A program made the position numbers and the translations under genes. From an uncultured Flavobacteriales bacterium (GTDB lineage Bacteria; Bacteroidota; Bacteroidia; UBA10329), in assembly GCA_937900875.1 (NCBI GenBank), contig CALCGD010000016.1, positions 1 to 59,796 of the forward strand: a stretch of 59,796 bases of DNA, in the 5' to 3' direction. This document shows positions 49,874-59,796 of the stretch, piece after piece (positions within the stretch are counted from its first letter, which is position 1; every line of letters starts with the position of its first letter). The notes under the pieces are model-generated. The model worked only from the letters and a program-made list of their open reading frames with translations. It did not search any database and was not told where the DNA came from.

Positions 49874-52270
49874 ATGTGGCAAACCGTTGCACGCATCATT
49901 CTTAGAAACCGCATTGCCTTTTTGGTTGCAATTGGGTTGATTACCATTTTTATGGGTTACAAGGCCACATCGGTTAAAATTCGATATGATTTTGCGGCCC
50001 TACTCCCAGCAACCGATAGCACGTTAATCAATTACAAAGCGTTCAAAGAAAAGTTTGGAGAAGATGGAGATGTTCTAATTGTAGGTATCGAGCAAGAAAA
50101 TCTTTTCAGGAAAGACATCTATGATGCTTGGTTTGACATGGGCGAAGAGTTACGCCTGTTGGATGGTATTGACCAGGTTATTTCTGCAGCCCGATGCTAT
50201 CATTTAGTAAGAAACGACAGTTTGAAGAGGTTTGACTTCAAGCTTCTTTCAGCAACGAAACTTCAAACACAAGCCGAACTCGATTCGATAAAGGCGGAGA
50301 TTATCAAACTCAAGTTTTACGATAAGCTGATGTGGGATGAAGAATCTCACATTTCCATCATGGCAATTACCATGAACGCCAAGGTTTTGGATAGTAAAAA
50401 ACGCGTGGCCTTAACGGATAAAATCGTGGGCATTGGCAACAAATACGAAGCAAAGCTTGATACCAAGTTGCGGTATTCAGGAATGCCCTATATCCGAAGC
50501 TTGCTTGCCAAAGTAGTAGCGAGCGAAATGGTGTTGTTTATACTCTACGCCATTTTAGTTACGGCACTTATTATGTTCATCTTCTTCCGATCATTTAAGG
50601 TGGTGATGGTGGCAATGCTTGTGGTTGCAATTGGCTCGCTTTGGTCAATCGGATTGGTTTCTGTTCTCAATTTCCAGCTTTCAATTCTTACAGGGCTAGT
50701 CCCTCCGCTTATTATCGTAATTGGGGTGGCTAACTGCATTTTCTTGTTGAATAAATACCATACAGAATATCGTTCTCACGGCAATAAGATAAAGGGTCTT
50801 CAACGAGTGGTTAGGAAAGTTGGAAAGGCAACGCTGCTTACCAATGCTACGACTGCAGCGGGTTTTGCAACTTTCACGGTAGTTGAGAGTTCGGTTATGC
50901 GAGAATTCGGGGTCGTTTCTTCGGTTTCTATCATGTTCATTTTTGTGCTTTCACTTCTGCTAGTTCCTATTGTGTTTAGCTTTTTAAATGAGCCAAAAGC
51001 ACGCCACGTAAAGCATTTAGACCGTAAGTATTCTCAAACATTCGTGTCTAAAATTGTTGAAATAGTTCTTTCATACCGAACCCGGGTTTATTGGTTCTTC
51101 GGAACCGTAGTGGTGGTTGGTCTTTATGGAATTACCCTCATCACATCAAACGGAAATATCGTTGACGATTTCCCAGAAGATAGCCCCGTTCTTTCTGATT
51201 TAGCTTTTTTCGAAAAACACTTCAATGGCGTTATGCCTTTCGAGGTGCAGATAGATGCCTTAAAACCAGACAAAGCCTTGTCTCCAGCCACACTTAAGCG
51301 CATCGACAAACTGCAAGAAACCATTTCGGCATACCCTCAGTTTTCTAAAGCCGTAAGCATGGCCGAGGTAGTAAAGTCCTTAAAACAGGCCTACTACGGT
51401 GGAATGGAATCTAAGTACAGCCTGCCAAATGGTAGCGAGCGTGGATTTATACTGTCTTATGCCAACCAAGGCGGTGCTGAAAATGGAAATGAACTAATTA
51501 ATAGCTTCATCGATTCTGCTAGACAGGTAACCCGAGTAAGCTTTCAGATGAAAGACGTTGGCACAGACGAAATGGATCGTTTGTTGGCTGAATTGCAACC
51601 CAAAGTTGATAGCATTTTCAGTCCTGAAAAGTATAAAACCATTCTTACTGGAACCTCAGTAGTGTACCTCCGCGGAACCGATTATTTGGTCAAAAACCTC
51701 TTTGTGAGTTTGAGTATTGCAGTGGTACTTATTGCGCTGCTAATGGCATATATGTTCAAATCTTGGAGAATGGTAATGGTCTCTCTTATTCCCAACATTA
51801 TTCCGTTAATAGTAACAGGTGCTTTAATGGGCTATTTGGGTATTACCATAAAGCCTTCAACTATCTTGGTATTTAGCATCGCCTTCGGGATTTCGGTAGA
51901 TGATACAATCCATTTCCTGGCAAAATACCGGCAAGAATTGGAAGCGAACGATTGGAAAATAAAGCGGAGTGTAATTCTGGCTCTACACGAGGTTGGATTG
52001 AGCATGGCATATACCTCTATCGTGCTGTTTTTCGGGTTCTCTATTTTCAACATGTCAACCTTTGGCGGAACCAAGGCATTAGGGATGCTTGTTTCAATCA
52101 CATTGTTAGTGGCAATGTTCTCAAATCTGATTCTTCTACCATCTCTATTACTTACATTAGAGCGTTCGTTAACTACAAAAAACTTCAAAGAAGCGGACTT
52201 GGATTCTTACGATCCAAATGACGAAAAACAGGTTCAGAAGGAACTTAGCGCTCAAAATACATCCGAATGA
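49874..52270 (+). CDS. RND superfamily (MMPL/HpnN-like) membrane transporter
   Basis: 798 residues with two repeats of the RND fold. Each half has one N-terminal helix, a large periplasmic loop (about 35-210 and 430-590) and five further helices. The conserved [19 protein letters not shown] segment after [18 protein letters not shown] has the paired acidic residues of proton-coupled MMPL/SSD transporters; [16 protein letters not shown] is the matching place in the first half. It may move lipids or other hydrophobic molecules out of the inner membrane. It overlaps rmlA by four bases, giving an operon with sugar-nucleotide and polyprenyl genes and a hint of lipid or glycolipid cargo. Confidence 0.87.
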   Translation: MWQTVARIILRNRIAFLVAIGLITIFMGYKATSVKIRYDFAALLPATDSTLINYKAFKEKFGEDGDVLIVGIEQENLFRKDIYDAWFDMGEELRLLDGIDQVISAARCYHLVRNDSLKRFDFKLLSATKLQTQAELDSIKAEIIKLKFYDKLMWDEESHISIMAITMNAKVLDSKKRVALTDKIVGIGNKYEAKLDTKLRYSGMPYIRSLLAKVVASEMVLFILYAILVTALIMFIFFRSFKVVMVAMLVVAIGSLWSIGLVSVLNFQLSILTGLVPPLIIVIGVANCIFLLNKYHTEYRSHGNKIKGLQRVVRKVGKATLLTNATTAAGFATFTVVESSVMREFGVVSSVSIMFIFVLSLLLVPIVFSFLNEPKARHVKHLDRKYSQTFVSKIVEIVLSYRTRVYWFFGTVVVVGLYGITLITSNGNIVDDFPEDSPVLSDLAFFEKHFNGVMPFEVQIDALKPDKALSPATLKRIDKLQETISAYPQFSKAVSMAEVVKSLKQAYYGGMESKYSLPNGSERGFILSYANQGGAENGNELINSFIDSARQVTRVSFQMKDVGTDEMDRLLAELQPKVDSIFSPEKYKTILTGTSVVYLRGTDYLVKNLFVSLSIAVVLIALLMAYMFKSWRMVMVSLIPNIIPLIVTGALMGYLGITIKPSTILVFSIAFGISVDDTIHFLAKYRQELEANDWKIKRSVILALHEVGLSMAYTSIVLFFGFSIFNMSTFGGTKALGMLVSITLLVAMFSNLILLPSLLLTLERSLTTKNFKEADLDSYDPNDEKQVQKELSAQNTSE

Positions 52271-53127
52271 AAGGAATAATATTAGCTGGCGGCTCGGGAA
52301 CGAGATTGCACCCTCTTACACTTGCAGTAAGCAAGCAATTGATGCCGGTTTACAACAAACCAATGATTTACTATCCGCTAAGCGTTTTAATGCTTGCTGG
52401 TATTCGTGAAATACTCATCATTAGCACACCGCATGATCTGCCACATTTTGAAAGATTATTCGGAACTGGAGAAGCAATTGGTTGCAATTTCTCTTACAAA
52501 GTGCAAGAAATTCCTAACGGACTAGCTCAGGCATTTGTAATTGGAGAAGAGTTTATTGGAGACGATAAGGTTGCGTTGGTTTTAGGCGACAATATCTTTT
52601 ACGGACATGGCCTAGAGCAGGTTATGAAGTCGAACAACGATCCTGAAGGTGGCGTTGTTTACGCTTACCACGTAAGTGACCCAGAACGCTATGGAGTGGT
52701 GGAGTTTGATTCCGATTTTAATGCAGTCACTATTGAGGAAAAGCCAGCAAATCCTAAATCTAATTACGCAGTTCCAGGATTGTATTTCTACGACAACTCT
52801 GTAGTAGAGGTGGCAAAGAATTTGAAACCAAGCGCCCGTGGCGAATATGAAATTACGGACGTAAACAAGCACTATTTAAAGGAAGGAAAGCTAAAGGTTG
52901 GTTTGCTAGGTAGAGGAACTGCGTGGCTAGATACTGGCACTTTTGCCTCGTTAATGCAAGCTGGTCAGTACGTACAAACCATTGAGGAGCGACAAGGCTT
53001 GGCTATTGGCTGTATTGAGGAAATCGCCTATCGGCAGAAATTCATTAATGCCGATCAACTCAGAAAAATTGCTGAACCACTTCAAAAAAGTGGTTACGGA
53101 GATTATTTAATGAAACTGCTGAAATAA
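52267..53127 (+). CDS. rmlA: glucose-1-phosphate thymidylyltransferase
   Basis: 286 residues. [41 protein letters not shown] is the unmistakable RmlA N-terminus (nucleotide-binding GGSGTRL and the [11 protein letters not shown] loop). [11 protein letters not shown] and [19 protein letters not shown] follow. It makes dTDP-glucose from glucose 1-phosphate and dTTP. No RmlB, RmlC or RmlD gene is in the window, so rhamnose synthesis cannot be concluded. It is followed after one base by an SDR that might use its product. Confidence 0.95.
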   Translation: MKGIILAGGSGTRLHPLTLAVSKQLMPVYNKPMIYYPLSVLMLAGIREILIISTPHDLPHFERLFGTGEAIGCNFSYKVQEIPNGLAQAFVIGEEFIGDDKVALVLGDNIFYGHGLEQVMKSNNDPEGGVVYAYHVSDPERYGVVEFDSDFNAVTIEEKPANPKSNYAVPGLYFYDNSVVEVAKNLKPSARGEYEITDVNKHYLKEGKLKVGLLGRGTAWLDTGTFASLMQAGQYVQTIEERQGLAIGCIEEIAYRQKFINADQLRKIAEPLQKSGYGDYLMKLLK

Positions 53128-53128
53128 A

Positions 53129-54091
53129 ATGAAGTACCCATCCGAAATTAAAAACAAGATTCTTGTTACCGGAGGTGCGGGTTTTGTAGGCAGCGCCATA
53201 GCTGCCAAACTTGCATCAAACCCAGAGAACTATGTGGTCATCGTTGACAATCTTTTAACGGGTTCCCTTAAAAAAGTTCCTGAATCTGATTTCAATAACA
53301 TCCGCTTTATTAAGTGCGATGCTAATGATTACAAAGACATTTCGAGCGTATTTTTTGCTTACACTTTCGATTATGTTTTTCATTATGCAGCGGTAGTTGG
53401 CGTTAAGCGTACACTTCAGAATCCTGTAATGGTTCTTAACGACATTACGGGCATAAACAACATTCTTTCGCTGAGCAAAAACACAGGTGTAAAGCGTATC
53501 TACTATTCAAGTTCTTCTGAGGTTTATGGAGAACCAGTTGAATTTCCACAGAACGAAGAAACTACACCGCTCAACTCTAGATTACCGTACGCTATTGTGA
53601 AAAATGTTGGCGAGGCTTATCTGAAATCTTACGAGCGTGAGTTCGGTTTGGAGTACACTATTTTCCGTTTTTTCAACACCTATGGTCCCAAACAAAGTAA
53701 GGAGTTTGTGATCTCTAGATTCTTGGCAATGGCCCTTCAAAACCAGGATATTACCATTTATGGAGATGGTTCTCAAACAAGAACTTTTTGCTTCATAAAC
53801 GACAATGTTGATGCCTGTGTATCCGCGTTTTACAACGATTTGTACGTGAATGATGTGGTTAATATTGGTGGAAATGTTGAAGTACCAATTCTTCAATTGG
53901 CAAAAAGCATCATCAAAATTACAGGCTCAAAATCAAGCGTAATCCATCTACCTGCTTTGGAAGAGGGAGACATGACGCGAAGGCTACCAGACACAAGCAA
54001 AATGCGCGATTTACTTAAGCGAGACGTAACTTCGTTTGAAGACGGTCTAGAGCAAGTCATACAGCACGGTCAGTTTATTTCCCTTTTGTAA
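53129..54091 (+). CDS. NAD-dependent nucleotide-sugar epimerase/dehydratase (extended SDR)
   Basis: 320 residues. NAD-binding VTGGAGFVGSAIAAKLA (residues about 15-31), the Ser-Ser-x-Glu active-site region YYSSSSEVYGEPVEF, and LPYAIVKNVGEAYLKSYE with the YxxxK pair are intact. FRFFNTYGPKQSKEFVISRF is shared by UDP-glucuronate decarboxylases and dTDP-glucose 4,6-dehydratases. It acts on a nucleotide sugar, possibly the dTDP-glucose made by the adjacent RmlA. It is packed one base after rmlA and 3 bases before the polyprenyl synthase gene. Specific reaction unresolved. Confidence 0.85.
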   Translation: MKYPSEIKNKILVTGGAGFVGSAIAAKLASNPENYVVIVDNLLTGSLKKVPESDFNNIRFIKCDANDYKDISSVFFAYTFDYVFHYAAVVGVKRTLQNPVMVLNDITGINNILSLSKNTGVKRIYYSSSSEVYGEPVEFPQNEETTPLNSRLPYAIVKNVGEAYLKSYEREFGLEYTIFRFFNTYGPKQSKEFVISRFLAMALQNQDITIYGDGSQTRTFCFINDNVDACVSAFYNDLYVNDVVNIGGNVEVPILQLAKSIIKITGSKSSVIHLPALEEGDMTRRLPDTSKMRDLLKRDVTSFEDGLEQVIQHGQFISLL

Positions 54092-54094
54092 AGA

Positions 54095-55063
54095 ATGAAC
54101 CCAATTCAGGATCTATTAAAGCAATTCAATTATGCACTTGGTTTGCTTGAATTACCAGATGGGCCCAAAGAACTTTACGACCCAATAAAATACACGCTGG
54201 ATAATGGCGGCAAACGCATGCGTCCGTTGTTGGTATTGCTTGGCTGCAAGGTTTTTTCTGAAGATGTTAGTCAAGCCTTAAGACCTGCTATAGGTATAGA
54301 GTTGTTCCACAATTTTACGCTACTACATGACGACATTATGGATGAAGCACCTTTACGAAGAGGCAATCCAAGTGTGTACAAAAAATGGAATTCGAACATA
54401 GCCATTCTCTCGGGCGATGCCATGATTATTAAAGCATACCAACTTTTGGTAGAAACAAGAACAGGTGCTTTGTCAGACGTTTTAATTGAATTTAATCGAA
54501 CGGCATTAGAAGTTTGCGAAGGACAGCAATTGGATATGAATTTTGAGAGCAGAGATGACGTTTCGTTAGAAGAATATCTGCAGATGATCGGTCTTAAAAC
54601 CGCAGTTCTATTAGCAACATCTCTAAAAATAGGCGCCTTAATAGGCGGAGCTAATGCTGAGCAAGCAAACCTGCTTTACAACTTCGGATTGAACACAGGA
54701 ATAGCCTTTCAGCTGCAAGACGATATTCTAGATGTTTATGGCGAAAGTGCCAAAGTGGGTAAGCAAAAAGGAGGCGACATCATCTCTAATAAGAAGACAT
54801 TCTTGCTACTTAAAGCGCTTGAATTGGCCGACAAAGAAAAGTCTCTGGAACTTAACCAATGGCTGACATCCAATGCGCCCACACAAAAAGTAGCGGCAGT
54901 TACCGCCATTTACAATCAGTTGGGTGTGCGCCAATTGGCAGAAGAAAAGATGTGGGATTACTACAACTCAGGAATTGCCAGTTTGGAAAAAGTAAAAGGA
55001 AGTGCCGCGTGGGTTACAACGTTAAAACAGTTTTCAAACGACTTAATGCATCGAGAACATTAG
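54095..55063 (+). CDS. polyprenyl diphosphate synthase, trans type
   Basis: 322 residues, all-helical isoprenoid synthase. The start-region NGGKRMRPLLVLLG binds IPP. The two Asp-rich motifs are LLHDDIMDEAPLRRG (about 77-91) and FQLQDDILDVYGESAKVGKQKGGD. A Phe at position -5 before the first DDxxD suggests a short product (C15-C20) by analogy with characterized enzymes, rather than a long quinone chain; this is only a hint. It condenses IPP with allylic diphosphates in the cytosol. It sits in an operon with an RND transporter and sugar-nucleotide genes, one base before the next gene. Confidence 0.92.
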   Translation: MNPIQDLLKQFNYALGLLELPDGPKELYDPIKYTLDNGGKRMRPLLVLLGCKVFSEDVSQALRPAIGIELFHNFTLLHDDIMDEAPLRRGNPSVYKKWNSNIAILSGDAMIIKAYQLLVETRTGALSDVLIEFNRTALEVCEGQQLDMNFESRDDVSLEEYLQMIGLKTAVLLATSLKIGALIGGANAEQANLLYNFGLNTGIAFQLQDDILDVYGESAKVGKQKGGDIISNKKTFLLLKALELADKEKSLELNQWLTSNAPTQKVAAVTAIYNQLGVRQLAEEKMWDYYNSGIASLEKVKGSAAWVTTLKQFSNDLMHREH

Positions 55064-55064
55064 C

Positions 55065-55436
55065 ATGGACCTACCACTGGCCAAATCAGATTTCGAACGA
55101 TACGAGCGGAGTGTTGATCTGCTCAAAGATGTAGTATCTCAACTCAATAAAGACTTTCAATTAACTGGCTTTGAAGTTGAGTTTTCAGGTGAAGGAGAGT
55201 CCGCATATCAAGAATTAACAGAGCAATTGCTACCCGTAATTGAGTACATGCTAGAAAATCAGACCGAGCGCTTTTGGAATCTTCTTTACAGTATAGACCT
55301 CAACGAGACTAAGGTGAAGAATGCCCTTTTTGGCGAAGACACCAACAGTTTACAGCTTCTAACCGACCTCATTCTCAAGCGAGAATTACAAAAAGTAGTT
55401 ATCAGATATTTCTTTGCTGGCAAACATCTGCCTTAA
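55065..55436 (+). CDS. conserved hypothetical protein, helical, 123 residues
   Basis: No family recognized with certainty. The protein is cytosolic in appearance, without signal or membrane segments, and mostly helical (SVDLLKDVVSQLNKDF; AYQELTEQLLPVIEYMLENQTERFWNLLYSIDL). The segment FWNLLYSIDLNETKVKNAL resembles small Bacteroidota proteins of unknown function that I recall near housekeeping genes. It begins one base after the polyprenyl synthase stop and appears to end that operon; the sucA promoter follows. Length and codon use look like those of a real gene. Confidence 0.75.
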   Translation: MDLPLAKSDFERYERSVDLLKDVVSQLNKDFQLTGFEVEFSGEGESAYQELTEQLLPVIEYMLENQTERFWNLLYSIDLNETKVKNALFGEDTNSLQLLTDLILKRELQKVVIRYFFAGKHLP

Positions 55437-55483
55437 ATGTGTGTTTTCCTTTAAATTACGTCCTTAAGGCTATTCGATAATCT

Positions 55484-55491
55484 TATCTTTG
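55484..55491 (+). promoter_or_regulatory. -7 promoter box for sucAB
   Basis: TATCTTTG, a perfect TAnnTTTG, 32 nt before the sucA ATG at 55524. No TTG at -33. Confidence 0.6.
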
Positions 55492-55523
55492 CCCAAACCT
55501 AAAGAACACCCCGTCCTTCACTA

Positions 55524-58259
55524 ATGGATAAGTTCTCGTACCTCTCAAACATGGATGTTTCCGCTGTGGAACATCTTTATCAATCTTTTAAATCCGACCC
55601 AAGCTCTGTAAGCGAAGACTGGCAGCAATTTTTTGCTGGCTTCGATTTTGCGGAGCAGCTCTATGATCAGGATGATGTAGAATTCGGAATACCAGCAAAT
55701 GTTAAAAAGGAATTTGACGTTGTAAACCTTATAGAAGGTTACCGGAAAAACGGGCATCTTTTTACTGATACCAACCCAGTTAGAGCAAGGAGAAAATATA
55801 CTCCCACCCTAGATAAAGAGAATTTCGATTTAACCGAAGCCGACTTAGAAACCACCTTCAGGGCGGGTACTATGATTGGAATTGGGCCTGCTAGTTTAAA
55901 GGAAATTATTGCTCATTTAGAAGCAACTTATTGCCAAAGTATTGGGGTTGAGTATATGTATATGCGCAAACCAGAAGTGATTGACTGGATGCAGAAAATG
56001 TTGGAAAACAACCGCAATCAGCCAGATTTCTCTTTGAATGAAAAAAAGCAGGTACTTAAGAAATTGAGCCAGGCTGTTCTATTCGAAGAGTTTTTAGGCA
56101 AGAAATTCACTGGTCAAAAAAGGTTTTCGTTAGAAGGTGCAGAATCGCTCATTCCTGCAATGGATATGGCTGTAGAAGAAGGCGCCATTTTGGGTATAGA
56201 AGAGTTTGTAATAGGAATGGCGCATAGAGGTCGACTTAATGTGTTAGCCAACATCCTGAACAAAACATACAAGCAGATTTTTTCCGAATTTGAAGGAAAA
56301 GATTATGAAGATGCAGATGTAGAAGGAGATGTGAAATACCATATGGGCTACACATCTTACATGACCTGCGATAGCGGAAAAGAGGTAAAAATGAACCTCT
56401 GCCCAAACCCATCTCACTTGGAAGCTGTTGGACCGGTGGTGGCTGGAATATCTCGAGCTAAAATTGACCGAAAGTTTAAGGGTGACGACAGTAAGTTATG
56501 CCCAATTCTAATCCATGGCGATGCAGCAATTGCGGGCCAAGGTGTTGTTTATGAAGTTGTTCAAATGGCCAAATTAGATGGCTATAAAACGGGTGGAACA
56601 ATTCATATTGTGATTAATAATCAGGTCGGTTTTACGACCAATTATACAGACGGCCGATCATCGACTTATTGCACCGATGTGGCTAAAGTGACCCTTTCGC
56701 CTGTTTTCCATGTGAATGGAGACGATGCAGAAGCCGTTGCTCATACCATGCGTATAGCAATGAGATTCAGACAGACTTACAAGAGCGATGTTTTTGTGGA
56801 TCTTTTGTGCTACAGAAAATACGGTCATAATGAGGGTGACGAACCTCGTTTTACCCAGCCAAATCTATACGACCTAATTGCCAAGCACGAAAATCCGTTA
56901 GCTATATACTCTAAGAAACTTACTTCTTCAGGTATTGTAGGAGCCGACATTGTAAAAGAAATGGAGCAAGACTTTAGTCAAATGCTTCAAGAGCGATTAT
57001 TAGAGGCTAAAGAAATTCAGAAAGCAACCGTTACTCAATTCTTGGAGGACACCTGGAAAGGTTATCGATTTGCTAAAAAAGAAGATTTTGAAAATTCGAT
57101 TGATACTGGCGTCAATCAGTCTGTATTGAAAGAGATTTCAAAGGTTCTCACCCATATACCAAGCGATATCAAGGTCTTCAGAAAAATGCAAAAGATTTTG
57201 AAGGACCGTGAACGAATGGTCTTTGAATCGGACGCGCTAGATTGGGGAATGGCCGAACTTTTGGCGTACGGCACCCTACTCAAGGAAGGACATCAAGTTC
57301 GAATTTCAGGTCAAGATGTAGAAAGAGGTACTTTTTCTCACAGACACGCAGTTCTTAAGATTGAGGACTCTGGTCAGGAATATGTTCCACTTGACCACAT
57401 CAGCCCAGACCAAGGAGAATTCAATATTTTCAACTCTTTTCTTTCTGAATATGCCGTATTAGGATTCGATTATGGCTATGCCTTTGGATTGCCTAACTGT
57501 CTTCCAATCTGGGAAGCTCAGTTTGGCGATTTCAACAATGGAGCACAAATTATCATCGATCAATTCATTTCATCCGCTGAGGAAAAATGGAAAGGAATGA
57601 ATGGTATTGTGATGCTACTTCCGCACGGATACGAAGGTATGGGAGCGGAGCACAGCAGCGCTAGAATGGAACGTTTTCTGATGCTTTGTGCTGACGATAA
57701 TATGCAAATTGTGAATTGCTCTACACCAGCAAACTTCTTTCATGTTTTAAGACGTCAAATGAAGCGTGAATTCAGGAAACCTCTAGTGGTATTTACTCCT
57801 AAGAGTTTGTTGCGTCATCCAAGATGTGTTTCTACCCTTAGCGATTTATCCGAAGGCGGATTTAAGGAGGTTATTGACGATGCAACTGTAAGCGCAACTA
57901 AAGTGGAACGTGTTCTACTTTGTAGTGGCAAGGTTTACTACGATCTGCTCGAGAAGAAAGAAGAAGACAAACGAGATGATGTTGCCATTGTTCGTTTAGA
58001 GCAACTAGACCCGCTACCAAGAAAGCAGCTGGCTGTGTTACAAGAGAAATACAAAAAGGCAGCGTGGGTTTGGGTTCAAGAAGAGCCTTCAAACATGGGA
58101 GCATGGGCGCATCTTCTTCGCAAGCTTCGTCAGATTAATTTTGAGCTAGTTTCAAGACCGTCTTCTGGTGCTCCTGCAACAGGATCTGGCCAACGCCATA
58201 GAATAGAACAAGCAAAACTGATAGAACGAGCATTTGCCGATATTGCAGTAACTGCTTAA
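55524..58259 (+). CDS. sucA: 2-oxoglutarate dehydrogenase E1 component
   Basis: 911 residues. The N-terminal segment (MDKFSYLSNMDVSAVEHLYQSFKSDP) is the E2-binding start of OdhA/SucA. The thiamine-diphosphate domain contains GMAHRGRLNVLANIL, ILIHGDAAIAGQGVVYEVVQM and IVINNQVGFTTNYTDGRSS. The transketolase-like domain follows from about 590 (GQDVERGTFSHRHAVL), and FDYGYAFGLPNCLPIWEAQFGDF is diagnostic. It decarboxylates 2-oxoglutarate in the TCA cycle and passes the succinyl group to E2. The sucB gene follows after 19 bases. Confidence 0.97.
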   Translation: MDKFSYLSNMDVSAVEHLYQSFKSDPSSVSEDWQQFFAGFDFAEQLYDQDDVEFGIPANVKKEFDVVNLIEGYRKNGHLFTDTNPVRARRKYTPTLDKENFDLTEADLETTFRAGTMIGIGPASLKEIIAHLEATYCQSIGVEYMYMRKPEVIDWMQKMLENNRNQPDFSLNEKKQVLKKLSQAVLFEEFLGKKFTGQKRFSLEGAESLIPAMDMAVEEGAILGIEEFVIGMAHRGRLNVLANILNKTYKQIFSEFEGKDYEDADVEGDVKYHMGYTSYMTCDSGKEVKMNLCPNPSHLEAVGPVVAGISRAKIDRKFKGDDSKLCPILIHGDAAIAGQGVVYEVVQMAKLDGYKTGGTIHIVINNQVGFTTNYTDGRSSTYCTDVAKVTLSPVFHVNGDDAEAVAHTMRIAMRFRQTYKSDVFVDLLCYRKYGHNEGDEPRFTQPNLYDLIAKHENPLAIYSKKLTSSGIVGADIVKEMEQDFSQMLQERLLEAKEIQKATVTQFLEDTWKGYRFAKKEDFENSIDTGVNQSVLKEISKVLTHIPSDIKVFRKMQKILKDRERMVFESDALDWGMAELLAYGTLLKEGHQVRISGQDVERGTFSHRHAVLKIEDSGQEYVPLDHISPDQGEFNIFNSFLSEYAVLGFDYGYAFGLPNCLPIWEAQFGDFNNGAQIIIDQFISSAEEKWKGMNGIVMLLPHGYEGMGAEHSSARMERFLMLCADDNMQIVNCSTPANFFHVLRRQMKREFRKPLVVFTPKSLLRHPRCVSTLSDLSEGGFKEVIDDATVSATKVERVLLCSGKVYYDLLEKKEEDKRDDVAIVRLEQLDPLPRKQLAVLQEKYKKAAWVWVQEEPSNMGAWAHLLRKLRQINFELVSRPSSGAPATGSGQRHRIEQAKLIERAFADIAVTA

Positions 58260-58278
58260 CCAATAATAAGATAAGAGC

Positions 58279-59532
58279 ATGCCAATTGTAGAGATAACAG
58301 TACCAAGTCCGGGAGAATCGATTACCGAAGTAGAAATTGCATCTTGGTTAAAAGAAGATGGCGATTACGTTTTTCTTGATGAGGAAATCTGCGAAGTAGA
58401 TTCAGATAAGGCCACTCTTGCAATTCCTGCCGAACAAGCAGGTATAATAAAGCGGGTAGCTGCTGAAGGAGATGTGGTAGCAGTGGGTGCGGTAATTTGC
58501 ACTATTGATACTGACGCAAAGGCCCCTGAGGGCAAACCAGCTGTGGCGGCAAAGAAACAGGAAGAGCCTGCTCCTACGGCAGCTCCAGAGGTTAAGAATG
58601 CAGAACCAGCGGCCAAAGACAATAGCTCTTATGCCGCGGGAACACCATCACCAGCAGCTAAAAAGCTGATGGCAGAAAGTGGAGTTTCAGCTAATCAGAT
58701 TAAGGCTACGGGCAAAGACGGACGCATTACAAAGCAAGATGTTTTGGCCGCACTTTCTTCTGGGTTTAGTTTAGGAGATGCTGGTCAAAGTTGGACTGGC
58801 GGACGAGAGCAGAGCAGAGAAAAGATGAGTTTGCTACGTAGAAAAGTAGCAGAGCGTCTAGTATCCGTTAAAAACGATACGGCAATGCTTACCACATTCA
58901 ATGAGGTAAACATGAAGCCAATAATGGACCTTCGCGCCAGGTACAAGGGCAAGTTTGCAGATTCACATGGAGTAAACCTTGGTTTCATGGGTTTCTTCAC
59001 CAAAGCAGTAACCGAGGCCTTATTTCATTACCCAGCGGTGAACGCAATGATTGATGGACAGGAAATGATCTTTCATGATTATTGCGACATCGGCATAGCC
59101 GTTAGCTCTCCAAAAGGGCTTATGGTGCCCGTTGTAAGGAATGCTGAGCAAATGAGTCTGGCAGAAATTGAGGCCGAGATAAAGCGTTTAGCTATCAAGG
59201 CTAGAGACGGTAAAATTTCGGTTGATGAAATGACTGGAGGCACATTTACCATAACCAATGGTGGTGTATTTGGCTCAATGATGAGCACACCAATTATCAA
59301 TCCACCTCAAAGTGCCATTTTAGGAATGCACAACATTGTAGATCGAGCGGTGGTTGAAAATGGAGAAATTGTAGCCCGACCAATGATGTACTTGGCACTT
59401 AGCTATGATCATCGCATTATTGATGGAAAAGAGTCTGTTTCTTTCTTAGTTAAGGTTAAAAACATGCTTGAGAATCCAGAAACCATGCTCTTTGGCGGAA
59501 AATCTTCTGAGGAAGTTTTGTTAGGATTATAA
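58279..59532 (+). CDS. sucB: dihydrolipoyllysine-residue succinyltransferase (2-oxoglutarate dehydrogenase E2)
   Basis: 417 residues in the standard order. One lipoyl domain (1-80) carries the lipoylated Lys44 in [13 protein letters not shown]. An Ala/Pro-rich linker (85-115) leads to the E3-binding domain ([20 protein letters not shown], about 123-160). The catalytic domain starts near 185 and has [18 protein letters not shown] with His and Asp near the end. It transfers succinyl from E1 to CoA. Operon with sucA. E3 (lpd) is not visible in the window. Confidence 0.97.
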   Translation: MPIVEITVPSPGESITEVEIASWLKEDGDYVFLDEEICEVDSDKATLAIPAEQAGIIKRVAAEGDVVAVGAVICTIDTDAKAPEGKPAVAAKKQEEPAPTAAPEVKNAEPAAKDNSSYAAGTPSPAAKKLMAESGVSANQIKATGKDGRITKQDVLAALSSGFSLGDAGQSWTGGREQSREKMSLLRRKVAERLVSVKNDTAMLTTFNEVNMKPIMDLRARYKGKFADSHGVNLGFMGFFTKAVTEALFHYPAVNAMIDGQEMIFHDYCDIGIAVSSPKGLMVPVVRNAEQMSLAEIEAEIKRLAIKARDGKISVDEMTGGTFTITNGGVFGSMMSTPIINPPQSAILGMHNIVDRAVVENGEIVARPMMYLALSYDHRIIDGKESVSFLVKVKNMLENPETMLFGGKSSEEVLLGL

Positions 59533-59604
59533 ATTTCGTCTTAGGTCGTTTGGCGATTTAGTCGAACAATAGCCGCTCAATTCTCGTACTCAGTTCTGAG
59601 TTTA

Positions 59605-59796
59605 TTGACCAGAATTGAAGCGGTGACTGAAAACCAATCTCTTGAGCATGCTCTTAATGAGAAGCTATACACAGCGGAAAAGCGTATTTCCATGCTGCGA
59701 ATGCTTCTTGTTGCATTCAACTCGTTGGTTTATTTACTCTTTATGGAGGTCTCGGATTATCCGTTATTGGCCAATTGCATTATTGTGTTTGCAAAC
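59605..59796 (+). CDS. start of an unidentified membrane protein, 3' end outside window
   Basis: A frame opens after a stop at 59542-59544 and stays open to the window end. From the TTG at 59605 it reads LTRIEAVTENQSLEHALNEK, then YTAEKRISMLRMLLVAFNSLVYLLFM and a second hydrophobic stretch YPLLANCIIVFAN. A helical, charged start followed by two membrane spans resembles the sensor part of a histidine kinase or a membrane-bound cyclase, but this cannot be fixed from 64 residues. There is no early ATG; the GTG at 59623 or ATG at 59692 are other possible starts. Confidence 0.45.
   Translation, partial: MTRIEAVTENQSLEHALNEKLYTAEKRISMLRMLLVAFNSLVYLLFMEVSDYPLLANCIIVFAN

Overview
The window reads as the chromosome of a marine-type member of the Bacteroidota, most likely Flavobacteriales. 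The grounds are the TAnnTTTG (or TAnnTTCG) -7 promoter boxes ahead of many genes, the near absence of Shine-Dalgarno sites, a secreted protein with a type IX secretion C-terminal domain, and a Bacteroidota-type initiating sugar transferase. Nearly the whole window is coding and no gap exceeds 300 bases. I saw no tRNA, rRNA, CRISPR array or transposase gene.

Layout. (1) 1-3492: the end of an M16 peptidase, tadA and aspS. (2) 3526-34923: a large surface-polysaccharide locus. Wza-like and Wzc-like export genes run on the + strand and converge on a Wzi-like outer-membrane gene. A long minus-strand block follows. Reading from its right end in the direction of transcription it holds cysC-cysD-cysN-hldE, then GDP-fucose synthesis (fcl, gmd), a Wzx-like flippase, a Wzy-like polymerase, glycosyltransferases, left-handed beta-helix acyltransferases, a UDP-sugar epimerase, an asparagine-synthase-like amidotransferase, a bi-domain oxidoreductase with an (alpha/alpha)6-like partner, the initiating sugar transferase, and a WbpB/D/E/I-like set for a 2,3-diacetamido sugar. 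Internal -7 boxes suggest at least four transcription units. (3) 35041-36210: a T9SS cargo protein. (4) 36399-40403: deoC, a full aldehyde dehydrogenase and a truncated non-catalytic one, with a 481-bp GxxExxY cassette with inverted ends between the two dehydrogenases, then DUF2061. (5) 40404-44964: cyanophycin synthetase, cyanophycinase and isoaspartyl peptidase, together a complete make-and-break set for the cyanophycin polymer. (6) 45030-49714: CysQ and mixed single genes, including an overlooked 53-residue Cys/Lys-rich protein. (7) 49874-55436: an operon of an RND/MMPL-type transporter, RmlA, an SDR, a polyprenyl synthase and a small conserved protein. (8) 55524-end: sucA, sucB and the start of a membrane protein.

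How the genes work together. Region 2 has an initiator, flippase, polymerase, co-polymerase/kinase, exporter and outer-membrane assembly factor, which makes a nearly self-contained Wzx/Wzy capsule or exopolysaccharide system. The predicted product contains fucose and N-acetylated amino sugars and is probably acetylated and amidated. CysDNC (PAPS formation) and CysQ (PAP removal) point to sulfate activation, but no sulfotransferase or PAPS reductase lies in the window. The most unusual observations are the GxxExxY cassette whose removal restores a tight operon junction, the cyanophycin cluster, a recurring 4-nt gap between -7 box and start codon that predicts leaderless mRNAs, and the unannotated 53-residue gene.
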